This document shows, piece after piece, positions 17,465-29,700 of a stretch of 64,000 nucleotides of DNA. The notes under the pieces are model-generated. The model was given only the letters and a program-made list of their open reading frames with translations. It was not told the DNA's origin and did not search any database. The DNA is taken from contig CACAZM010000002.1 in the NCBI GenBank assembly GCA_902536935.1, forward strand, positions 1 to 64,000. Direction: 5' to 3'. The stretch comes from an uncultured Bacteroidota bacterium. GTDB taxonomy: Bacteria > Bacteroidota > Bacteroidia > Flavobacteriales > Flavobacteriaceae. The translations under genes were made by a program, and so were the position numbers. Within the stretch, counting starts at the first letter, position 1, and each line of letters starts with the position of its first letter.

Positions 17465-17495
17465 TTTGTGTAATGAAAAATGCGGTGTATATTTG
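17465..17495 (+). promoter_or_regulatory. tRNA-Asp promoter
   Basis: TTTG (17465-17468), a 19-bp spacer and TATATTTG (17488-17495) match the Bacteroidota consensus exactly, 15 bp before the mature tRNA 5' end. Confidence 0.8.
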
Positions 17496-17510
17496 CAGCC
17501 GCAAGATCTT

Positions 17511-17584
17511 GGTCTGGTAGTTCAGTTGGTTAGAATACATGCCTGTCACGCATGGGGTCGCGGGTTCGAGTCCCGTCCAGACCG
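17511..17584 (+). tRNA. tRNA-Asp (GTC anticodon)
   Basis: A 74-nt cloverleaf. The acceptor arms GGTCTGG and CCAGACC pair perfectly with discriminator G. The D arm is AGTTCAGTTGGTTAGAAT. The anticodon stem CATGC/GCATG encloses loop CTGTCAC with anticodon GTC. The T arm is CGGGTTCGAGTCCCG. CCA is not encoded. Confidence 0.97.
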
Positions 17585-17624
17585 CAGCTTATTTATTAAG
17601 TAAAGATTTAAAAATGTTGTGTTG

Positions 17625-17647
17625 CTTGCAAACCTACGGTTTGCAAG
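17625..17647. other. 10-bp hairpin between the tRNA and the giant gene
   Basis: Arms CTTGCAAACC and GGTTTGCAAG enclose a TAC loop. There is no T tract, so it is not a standard terminator. It may help tRNA 3' processing or be chance. Confidence 0.5.
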
Positions 17648-17670
17648 AGGTTCGTAAGAGAGCCAATGAG

Positions 17671-17701
17671 AAGCTTTCCTGAAAATGGAGGGCTTTTTTT
17701 G
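17671..17701 (+). terminator. Intrinsic terminator downstream of tRNA-Asp
   Basis: Arms AAGCTTTCC (17671-17679) and GGAGGGCTT (17687-17695) pair over 9 bp with two G-T wobbles, followed by a T tract. It separates the tRNA from the giant adhesin gene. Confidence 0.7.
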
Positions 17702-17783
17702 TGGGATAGACCTGTTTAATACGAAGGTTTTACTCTATATAACAAATATATTAACTAATTTAGCTGAAATTTGAACCAAGGAT

Positions 17784-20700
17784 TTGATGAAATTTATACC
17801 AATTTCAAAAGTTTTTGTGCGTTCATTATTGTACGCTTTTGTTTTAGTTGCCAGCCTCAATCATTCTTGGAGCTATGGCAATTATATCAATGATGACATA
17901 TTAAAAAGCGTTAAATCATCAGCTACAGAATCTTCTTCAAATTTTAGTCAGCCTGAATCTTTGGACGGTATTGTCCATCATAATGCTGGTTATGGACGAG
18001 ACCAAAACGGGAACTATTTTTTTGCAATGAGTTTTGGGAATTTGGACTGGGGTCTTTTAAATGCCGAGGTTACAACTTATAGAGACGGAACTCCGATTCC
18101 ACAACATACTGGCACGCCAGAGACTTGGGCTAATCTAACAACGGGTGCCTGGGTCTGGGCTCAGGATGGTCAAGGTCCACAAAGAAAACTTTATAATTGG
18201 TACGCAATTATGGGTATTCATGATGCTGCATCATTGACTGAAACTAGTTTAAGAAAAGAATTTGCACCCGAAGGCTGGCGAGTTCCTACACAGGCGGATT
18301 GGGATAATTTTCTAAATCATTTAACAACAACAGCGGGTTATCAATCAACAGAAGTTGCTAAGGCTATAGCCTACCAACCTGACACACCGCAAAACAATTG
18401 CTACATAACTGGCACCCATGCTGCTTGGACAGATGCATCAACTTCTCCGGGATCTCCCGGTGATTATAATACTCCCAATAATGCTACCTGTTTTGGTGCT
18501 ATTCCATATGGATTTTATAGCGGCGATGCGGGTGGGCATTATCAACAAAACCAGCGTTCAGGTTTTTGGATGTCAGATAGTGAGTCAGGTGATAATGGAA
18601 AAATAGCTACAGTACACCACACCACCACCACACTTAATTTTCTATTAATTGGTAAGAATTATGGGTTTTCTGTACGATTTACTAGAGATGAACTCAATGA
18701 CCAAACTGCTCCTACAATTGATAGTGGTTCAGATTCTATAAGTGTTCCTGAAAATCAAACAGTCGTAGAAACTTACACAGCTAGTGAAGATGTTATTTGG
18801 GCAATTTCAGATACTGAGCCAGACTCTGATAAATTTGTGATATCAAATGATGGAGTATTGTCATTTGTTTCTGCACCAGATTTTGAGGCCCCTGATGATA
18901 ATAATAATGATCATACCTATGATATATCAATCTTCGCTGAAGATACGGCAGGAAACGAAAGTACTTTGTTTCCTCTTACAGTTACCGTAACAAATGTCGA
19001 TGAAATTGATCCAACTATCACAGATGGTCTAAGCTTTGTTACAATCGATGAGAATCAAACAGCTGTTGACGGTTACGCAGCGGATGAAGAAGTTACTTGG
19101 ACACTTTCAGGACCAGATAATGCTTTATTTGAAATTACACCTTCTGGACCAGCGATGACTGCTAATTTGAGTTTCATAACTGCACCTGATTTTGAAAATA
19201 AACTTGATACGGATACAAATAATATCTATGAATTAGATGTTGTTGCAACTGATGCTGCAGGTAACGCAGTAGCTATTCCTGTTTCTGTTACGGTTCAAGA
19301 TATTGATGAGGTTCAACCATTTATAACTGGTCCTGGCTCATGGGATGTTGATGAGAACATCACATTTGTATATACTTATGTATCAAATAAAGATGTAGCA
19401 AGCTGGACACTTTCAGGGGATGATAATGCTTTATTTGATATAACATCTACTTCATCAACTAATGCTGATTTGGAATTCAAAACTGCTCCTGATTTTGAGA
19501 ACCCAGTTAATGCAAATAATCAATACTCTTTGTCAATTAATTTAACAGACAACTCTGGATTTACAGCACAAAAAGCTGTAACAGTTAATGTTCTGGATGT
19601 TAATGATACAGGTCCAGTTATTTCTGGATCAGATACTGTTTCTGTCCCAGAGAACGAAGTAGTGGTTTCAACTTATACGGCAAATCAAACTGTTTCTTGG
19701 TCAGTTTCAGGAAATGATAGTAATTATTTTACTATTACAACAACGGGCGTATTGTATTTTAAAGAACTTCAAGATTTTGAAACCCCAGTTAATAATAACC
19801 AATATAGTTTGAATGTAGTAGCTACTGATACTTCAGATAATACGATTTCAAGTGAATTTCCAGTAACAGTAACACTTACAGATATTGATGAAATTAGTCC
19901 AGTAATTTCAGGACTTACTACTATAGATTATCAAGAGAATGTATCAGCTAATTTTACATACACTGCAAATGAAGCTGTTACTTGGTCATTATCAGGGAAT
20001 GATAGCGGTCTCTTTAGTATTTCAAACATAGGGGAGCTATCATTTAATTCAGCTCCTGATTATGAATCACCAGGCGACAGCGGAACAGACAATATTTATA
20101 ATGTAACAGTAAATGCTACGGATAGCTCTGGTAATACAAGTGATTTTTCTGTAACAATTACTGTAGCTGATGTCGATGATAGTAATCCAGTAATTACTGG
20201 TAATACTACAGTTTCAGTTCAGGAGAACCAAACAGTAGTTTCTACTTATAGTTCAAATGAAGCTGTTACTTGGTCATTATCAGGTACTGATAGCAGTTTA
20301 TTTAGTATTTCAAACACAGGTGAGCTATCATTCAATTCCTCTCCTGATTTTGAGTCGCCAGAAGATAATGGAGCAGATAATCAATATAATGTAATAGTGA
20401 CTGCTACAGACAGTTCCGGCAACTCTGATGATATATCTGTATCAATAACTTTAATAAATATTGATGAGGTTGGTCCAACAATCACTAATTCAGCAAGCAC
20501 GAGTACTCCTTCAGTAAATGAGAATCAAACTTATGTAGCAACTTTCAGTTCTAATGAGCAAGTTGCATGGTCAATTTCAGGAGCTGATAGCGGATTATTT
20601 AGTATTTCAACTTCAGAAACAGGGAGCACATTTAGTATCAATTCAAATTCAGCCCAACTTTCGTTCATTTCAGCTCCAAATTATGAGGCGCCAGCTGATA

Positions 20701-23700
20701 GTAATTCTGATAATGTATATGAATTAATTGTAATTGCAACAGATAGTTCGACTAATACCACTGAATATCCAATGTCAATTGCTGTTACCGATCAAGCAGA
20801 AGCTTTTAACACAAACACTCCCCCAACAATTACTTTAAATGGACCAAACCCTCAAATTGTAACTCTAGGTAATAGTTATATTGAGTTAGGAGCTGTTTCG
20901 GATGACACTGAAGACGGGCCTCTAACGGATCAAATTGTTATTAATGGTGTTTCTTTAATTAATACTAATGTTGTAGGTACATACACTGTTCAGTACAGCG
21001 TTACTGATTCTGATGGCAATATTGTTTCTGTTAACCGTACAGTTGAAATAATTGATACTACTCCACCGCAAATTAATTTAAATGGTAATAGCATTATTTC
21101 TATTGAAGTTGGCACTACTTATAATGAACTCGGAGCCACTGCAACTGATAACTATGATGACGACACTACCATTACATCAAATATTTCAATTTCAGGATCC
21201 GTAAATACTGCTACCCTAGGTTCTTACACCGTTTCTTATGATGTTACTGATGCATCTGGAAATTCTGCTCCAACATTGATTAGAACAATTAATGTAGTAG
21301 ATACAACAATTCCTGTTCTTACTTTATTGGGTACTTCACCTGTTAGTATAGAACTAAATGGAACATATTCAGATGCTGGTGCTGCGGCAAGTGACAATTA
21401 TGACGATGATGTATCAATAACAACACTTATAAGTCTCTCAGGGACTGTTGAAAATACGATAGTTGGTTCTTACACATTAACTTATAGTGTTTCAGACTCA
21501 TCAAATAATCAAGCAATCCCTATAACTAGAGTCGTAAATGTTGAAGATAATACTAAGCCTGTTATAACTTTGCTTGGTAATACTAATGTAACAATTGAAG
21601 TTGGTACCAATTTCACAGATCCGGGTGTGGTCGCATCTGACAATTATGATAATGACTCTTCACTCACTGGCTTAATTTCTGTTTCTGGTTCGGTTGATAC
21701 AACCGAGTTAGGAGCTTATTTATTAACATATTCTGTTTCTGATAGTTCTGGGAATTCAGCTGACCCTGTGGATAGAACAGTTCAAGTTGTTGATACAACA
21801 GCGCCAATAATCTCACTTAATGGTAATTCATCAATTAATCATACATATCAAACTTCATTTGTTGATCCTGGTGCTACTGCAAGTGACAATTATGACACTA
21901 ATTTATCATCTTTAATTGTTGTCTCTGGCTCAGTCAATGAAAATACATTAGGTGCCTATAATTTATTATATGATCTTAATGATAGTTCTGGGAATTCTGC
22001 AGCTACTGTTACTCGGGAAGTAACAGTACTAGATGATTTACCTCCAGTGATCACCCTAACAGGAGATTCGGTTGTTTATCTTGCTATTGGAGATTCATAC
22101 GTTGATGATGGCGCGACAGCAAATGATAATTATGATGGAGTATTGACGGGTGCTATTGTCACATCAGGAACAGTTACTACTTCAACTGTTGGAACTTATA
22201 CCATATCATATAACGTATCAGATTCTAATGGTAACCAAGCTGCTCAAGTAACAAGAACAGTTTTAGTAGGAACACCTCCTTCGATTACACTTCAGGGAGA
22301 TAATCCAACGGAAATTGAGATTGGTTCAAATTATATAGAGTTGGGTGCAATTGCTTCAGATCCAGAGGACGGAGATTTAACAAATAGTATTTCAATCAGC
22401 GGTGTTGTTAATACAAATGTGTTAGGGACTTACCAAATACAGTATAGTGTAACGGATAGTGAAGGAAATACGACGTTTTTAAATAGAACTGTACAGGTTG
22501 TCGATTCCACAAAACCAACAATTCTTCTGATTGGTGACTCAACAATTTCTGTTGAAGTAGGAAGCAGTTTTATTGATCCAGGTGCCACAGCATCTGACAC
22601 AAATGATGGTGATATTACATCTTCGATTATTGTATCAGGAGCATTTGATTTAAATTCCACTGGCACTTATGCTTTGACATACAATGTTAGTGATAGCGCT
22701 GGTAATTCTGCAGATTCTGTAACCAGAAGTATTATTGTTGGAGATACTACTCCACCACAATTCTCTTTAAATGGCAATTCAAATCTAAATATTGATTTAA
22801 ATTCAGTTTTTGTAGATCCGGGTGCCATAGCAATTGATAGTTATGAAGGTGATATCAGTTCGTCAGTTAACATAATTGGAAATGTTGATACGTCAACAAT
22901 CGGATCGACAACATTATTTTACAATGTTTCAGACTCAGCAGGCAATGCTGCAAATCAATTAGTTAGAATAGTTAATGTTGTTGAAAACACTTTGCCAATT
23001 ATTTCTCTCATTGGTGACGCATCGGTTTCAATTGAGGTCTTTTCTTCCTATATTGATCAAGGAGCAACCGCTTCTGACAATTACGATGGAAATATTACAA
23101 ACGCCATAGTTTCAACCGGAACGGTAGACACTTCATCTATTGGAGTTACAACAATTAGATATAATGTGACTGATAGTTCTGGAAATTCTGCGGTAGAGGT
23201 CACAAGAACGGTTACAGTAGAAGATACGACAGCACCTATATTATCATTGATAGGGGATTCCAATATGTCACTAGAATTGGGAGGTTCTTTTAACGATCCT
23301 GGAGCTACAGCAGCAGACAATTTTGATGGAGATATAACAAATAACATAGTTGTTTCAGGCACAGTAGACGTAAATATTGCTGGCTCATACACTATTGCAT
23401 ATAATGTTTCGGATAGCCAAGGTAATTTTGCTACTCAAATTATAAGAACTGTTGTTGTAGGAACACCACCTTCAATAAATCTTCAGGGTGATAACCCCCA
23501 GACAATACAGTATGGCGAAGCATATACTGAACTCGGAGCAACATCCTCAGATGTTGAGGACGGAGATTTAACATCAAGTATTTCAATTACAGGATCTGTT
23601 AATTCCTCTATTCTTGGTACTTATAATATCCAATACAGTGTTACGGACTCGTCTGGAAACACAACAATTGTTCAACGTCTTGTGAATGTTGTAGATACTA

Positions 23701-26700
23701 CACTTCCAGAAATTACATTAATAGGGAATTCAAATGAAGATATTGATGTTGGTTCTGTTTACATTGATCCCGGTGCATCTGCCACTGACAACTATGACGG
23801 GGATATTACAGACCTAATTGTTGTTTTAGGAAGTGTAGATCCTACTACCATTGGTACATACTATTTACAATATAATGTTACTGATAGCGAAGGAAATGAT
23901 GCTATTACTATGACTCGCACAATCAATGTTGGTGATCAAATTCCTCCTACAATCAGTCTGTTTGGATCACAATCGATCACTATTGAAGTTGGAAGTTCGT
24001 ACTCTGATAGTGGCGCTAGTGCAATAGATAATTATGATGGTAATATAAGTTCACTTATTCAAGTTTCAGGTTCTGTTGATCCATCTGTTGTGTCATTATA
24101 TACAATTGATTACGATATAACTGATTCGAGTGGCAACTCTGCGACTACTGTTACAAGAACTGTAAATGTAGTTGATACAACTAAACCTGTCATTAATTTA
24201 TCAGGAAATAGTTCCACTACCATTGAATCTGGATTAATTTATATAGATTCTGGAGCAACGGTTTCTGATAACTATGATTCTGGATTGACATATAATGTTG
24301 ATCTCAGCGTTGTTGATACATCGACACTTGGAACATATACTTTAACTTATTCAGCAACTGATAGTTCTGGAAACCAAGCAGATCCGATCTATCGTACTGT
24401 TGAGGTTATCGATACAACATTACCGGTAATTAACATTATTGGATCTTCAGTTATGAACGTTGAAGCAAGCCAGTCTCAATTTGATGAACCAGGTTTCACG
24501 GCTTCAGACTCATATGAAGGAAATATTACGCCCTCAGTTGTGACTTCAGGTGTAGTTGATATGCAGACTTTAGGAACTTACATTTTAAGATATAACGTTT
24601 CTGATAGTTCAGGAAATGCTGCAGTTGAAAAAACAAGAACCGTTACTGTCGATGACAATACATCACCATTAATCACAATACAAGGAAATGAAACAATGAA
24701 TGTTGAGTTAGGTTCAACCTTTATTGATCCAGGAGTTTCTGCTTTTGACAACTTGGATGGTGATTTAACAAATTCAATAATTATAGAGGGCAGTGTTGAT
24801 ACTTTTGTTGCAGGTGTGTATACCATAACATATAAAGTTGTAGATAGCCAAGGAAATGTAGCTCAACAAGTTACTAGGACAGTAATTGTTGGCTCTCCTC
24901 CTGTAATTACACTAGATGGTGACAACCCAATGACTTTAGAGGTTGGCACTGCTTATGTAGAACCTGGTGCAACAGCTTTGGATGATGATCAAGGAGATTT
25001 AACGAATCAAATTCAGATTTCAGGTGCAGTTGATGAAAACCAACTTGGTCAAAGTAATATTGTATATACAGTTGAGGATATAAATGGAAATATCACTAGT
25101 GCAACTCGTGTTGTAAATGTTGTTGATACCACGCCTCCAGTACTTGTGTTAGATGATACTTCAATAATTACAATCGAAGTAAATTCCCCTGAATATGTAA
25201 ATCAGACAACATTTACCTATAGTGATAACTATGACCAAAACCTTACTGATTCTGATGTAATAGTTACTGACAACATAAATGAAAATGTTGTTGGTGACTA
25301 CACAATTTCGTTTAACCTAAGTGACGATTCTGGGAATGCCGCAATAACTCAAATTAGACAAGTACAGGTCGTTGATACTCAGTCACCAACAATTACATTA
25401 ATTGGTGATACAAATGTATCGATTGAAAAAGGTTCATCATATATTGATGCAGGTGCAACAGCCGAAGATAATTATGATGGAGACATTTCTTCGCTAATAG
25501 TAACCACTAATGGTGTAAATACTGCAACAATTGGATCATATAATGTTAACTATAATGTTTCTGACTCATCTGGAAACGCTGCCCCAGTGGTTTCAAGAAC
25601 AGTAAATGTTGGTCCTGATGTCAATGCGGGATCTGATATAACTGTTTGTGTGGAAGCCACAATCAATATTGGCTCTAATTCCAATGATTTGTCTTATGAT
25701 TACCAATGGACAGCCTCACCTGACCCAACTGCTGCAAATGGACCAACTCTCAATAACCCAACAACACCAGTCACTCAAGTAACTGTATTTACAACTACGC
25801 AATTTACATTAAGTGCTTATGAATCAGGAGTTCTAGTTGGTTCAGATGTTATTGTAGTTACCGTCATTGATAAACCGTTGGCTACTGTTGCTGCTGATGT
25901 AACGATTTGTGAAGGGGATAATGTTCAGATAGGTTCTGCTTCAGTTCCTGGTCATACTTATCAGTGGACTTCAAGTCCTGCTGGATTTTCATCTTCGATT
26001 GCTAATCCAACTGTATCACCAAGTGCAACTACAACCTACACGCTTGTAGAAACGATAAATGCTACACCCGGATGTACTGCTACAAGTTCAATAACTATTT
26101 CAGTTGAAGAGCCTATTAATTTAAATGTTGGGATTGATACAACTATTTGTGAAAGCGAAGTTGCTACTGGATATCGCTTCGATGACGCGACTTCATCGTC
26201 TTCAAATGCAACCTATCTCTGGCAAGCTTTGGGTGGAGATGGAACTTTTGATAATGACTCGGATCTAAATGCTACTTATTTTCCTGGTACAACAGACATT
26301 TCTAATGGCAGTGTAGTTCTTCAACTTACAGCTACTTCTACTACGGGTGTTTGTACTTCCCCTGTTACAGATGAACTTACCCTGATTATAACACCTTCAG
26401 CATCTGTTGACGCTGGGGTTAGTGCTCTTGTATTGTGCGAAAACGAGTCTATACAAATATCAGGTGCCGCTGCCCAGTACTATGATCCAAACTCCATTTC
26501 TTGGACTAGTTCAGGGACAACTGGTACAATGACGGGTAATAACACACTTAGCCCAATATATACACCTTCTGCAAGTGATGTCGCCGCTGGATCTGTAACC
26601 TTGACACTATCAGTATTGCCCCTTTCTCCTTGTGACGTCAGCGGCCCAATAACCGACTCGGTTACGATCAATCTAGTCACAGCACCTAGTGTAAGTGTTC

Positions 26701-29700
26701 CAACGGGATTATCAATTTGCGAAGGTGAAAACGTGCCACTTACTGGAGCAACGGTTAGTAATGCTTCAAGCTTTACATGGACTGACAGTAGTGGAGGAAG
26801 TTTTAGCGTGACAGGACCAAATCCAGCAGATTGGGTATATGAACCTAATCAAACAGCTATTGATAATGGAGGAACAGTATTGACTTTAACCGCGACGCCA
26901 ACTTCTCCGTGTGCAGATGATCCTAGTTACTCTGTAACACTACCAGTTGTCATCAACAAAAATCCTGTTGTTGATGCCGGTCCTAGTAATCAAATTTTAT
27001 GTGAAGGTTTGAATCCGATATCTGGTGCAACAGCAGATTTTGCAGATACTTTGACATGGTCAACATCTGGAGATGGATTTTTCACCACAGCCAATTCAAT
27101 ATCTCCTTTTTATACTCCTGGGCCAAACGATTTAACGGTTGGTGCGGTCACACTCACCCTGACAGCCACACCACAAGGGGCATGTACAAACCCAGTTTTG
27201 GATACTGTTAATTTTTCTGTTTCCAAACAAGCTGTGGTTAGTGCTGGCGGTGATGCAGAGGTTTGTGAGGGTGACTCTTATATATTTGGAAGTGCGGCTA
27301 TTACTGATACTTCAGGAGGTGCTCTAAGCCCTACCTCAACACTTTGGACAACAAGTGGATCAGGGACATTTGACAATGCAACCATGGTTAATCCAGTTTA
27401 TACTCCAAGCACTGCAGATATATCAGCTGGTCAGGTAGTATTAACCTTAACAGTCGAGCAAAATGGTTGCCCTGATGAGTCTGATGAAATGATCTTGACT
27501 ATTGTTCCTCAGGTCAGTGCAAATGCAGGACTTGATCTATCTATTTGTCAGGATGGTAGTGGTATAATCGCAGGTGCTTCGGTTACGCCAAATACAACAT
27601 TCATTTGGACTGTAATTTCAGGTGCTGGAACATTACAAAATGAAACTGATATAAACCCAGTTTACCAGCCATCGGCTGGAGAAACAGGGGAAATCGTATT
27701 GCGATTAACAGTTGACCCATTGCAAATTGATGGAGTTGACTGTGGTAATCCTTCAACTGATGATGTTTCTATTTTCATTGAGCCTCTGCCAATTGTTAGT
27801 GCTGGAAGTGACATTGTCATTTGTGAAGATGAGACATATACATTTGATAACACTGTATCTGCAACTGACTTCAATAGCTTGACTTGGTCTACACAAGGTG
27901 ATGGTTCTTTTGATGACAACAATGCTCTCAAACCGACATATTTCCCTGGTCCAAATGATAAGGCAAACGGAGGTGTTATCCTTCAACTTGAAGCATCTTC
28001 TAATGCACCTTGTACAAGCACAGCAAGTGATGTGATGTTCTTGGAAATTACACGTAAGCCAGTAATTAATGCACCAAGTACAATTAATTATTGTGTTGAC
28101 AGCTCTCCAATTGCTTTGGATATGGTTACTGCAAATTATTATGACACAATTCAATGGACTTCGTCTTCCGGTAATGCTTCGGGTACTTTTTCAGATAATA
28201 CCGTTCTAAATCCAGATTATACCCCATCACAACACGATATCAACAGTGGTGAAATTTTATTGACTATTAGCGCAACAGAGACCTCTTGTCCATTTGATAC
28301 TGAAGCTGTTATTCGTGTTGTTTTTGTTGATCTTCCAACAGTCGATGCGGGTGAAACACCAGTTGAGATTTGTGAGGATAGCACCTACCAACTCAATGGA
28401 ACAGTTACAGGTACTTCATCCCAAACTTGGAATACATCTGGGACAGGAACCTTTAGTAATCAAACCTCTGAGGATCCTGTATATACCCCTAGTGCTGCAG
28501 ATATTGCGGCTGGAGTTCCTATTCGACTTACACTCACCGCAGTTAGTACAAGTGTATGTGAGGCTGAAATTAGTGACTTTATCGATTTGACTTTTGCACC
28601 AAGTCCGATTATGAATATTGGTCCAGATCGAACACTTTGTGTGGGTGAAGATTTAGTTATTAATCTTACAGCAGGTTCTGACGTAGCGCACGTTGACACG
28701 AGTACCTATGCTTGGGCATCTACTGGGAACGGTTTCTTCAACAGTGTTAATACTCTATCACCAACTTATTCGCCAAGTGAAGACGATATTTCTAACGGAT
28801 CGGTAACGATTTCACTTACAGCTGATGCTTTGAGTCCATGTGGCGGAACAATTCAAGATGATTTTGTTTTCACAATCATGACTGAACCAACAGTAAATGC
28901 TGGACCAGACATTAGTATGTGCGAGACAGGGGGCAATTTGGAAATTGTTGCCGGAGATGTCACCAATTACAGTAGTTTTATTTGGACTAATGAAAGCGGT
29001 ACTACAGGTAGTCAAATTGTCAATAACTCAAGTCTAACGCCTACCTTTATTCCTGGACCAGCAGATATCGCTAATGGCTTTGCAACCCTTCGTTTAACCG
29101 CCTACCCAATTACACCATGCGCAACTCCAGCTACAGATGACGTAATTATTACTATTGCTCCACAACCAGTGGTTTCTGTCGGAAGTAATAATACGATATG
29201 TGAGGGTGAAGAATTTATTTTCTTAGCTAATATCGCGAGTGTTTCAAATGAAAGTGGCTTTAGTTGGAGTTCTGATGGCGGTGGTGTATTTGCCAACGCA
29301 AACACATTAACACCTACATTCACACCGAGCGCTGCAGAGATTACAGCTGGCCAAGCGATAATTAGTTTAACAGCACAACCAATTTCTCCATGTGCTGATC
29401 CAGTTGTAGATACAATGACTCTTATCATTCAACAACTTCCATTAGTAGAAGCCGGTAACAATGCAGTATTGTGTGAGAGTGATGCAAGCTATCAAACCTT
29501 GACAGCATCAGTTTCTAATGAGTCTGCAATTAATTGGACAACTAGTGGTAGTGGAACTTTTGATAGCCAAACTGTTATTAACACAGTGTATACACCAAGT
29601 ATAAATGATCGAAGTCTTGGATTTGTAACCTTAACATTAACGGCAACTCCAATTGCACCATGTGAACCTGGTAATATTGTTTCAGACACAATTACACTGA

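Noticed and set aside
27753-28154. 133-codon ORF antisense to the giant adhesin
   Set aside because: It lies inside a long repetitive coding region with clear sense-strand domains; the antisense product has no recognisable features.
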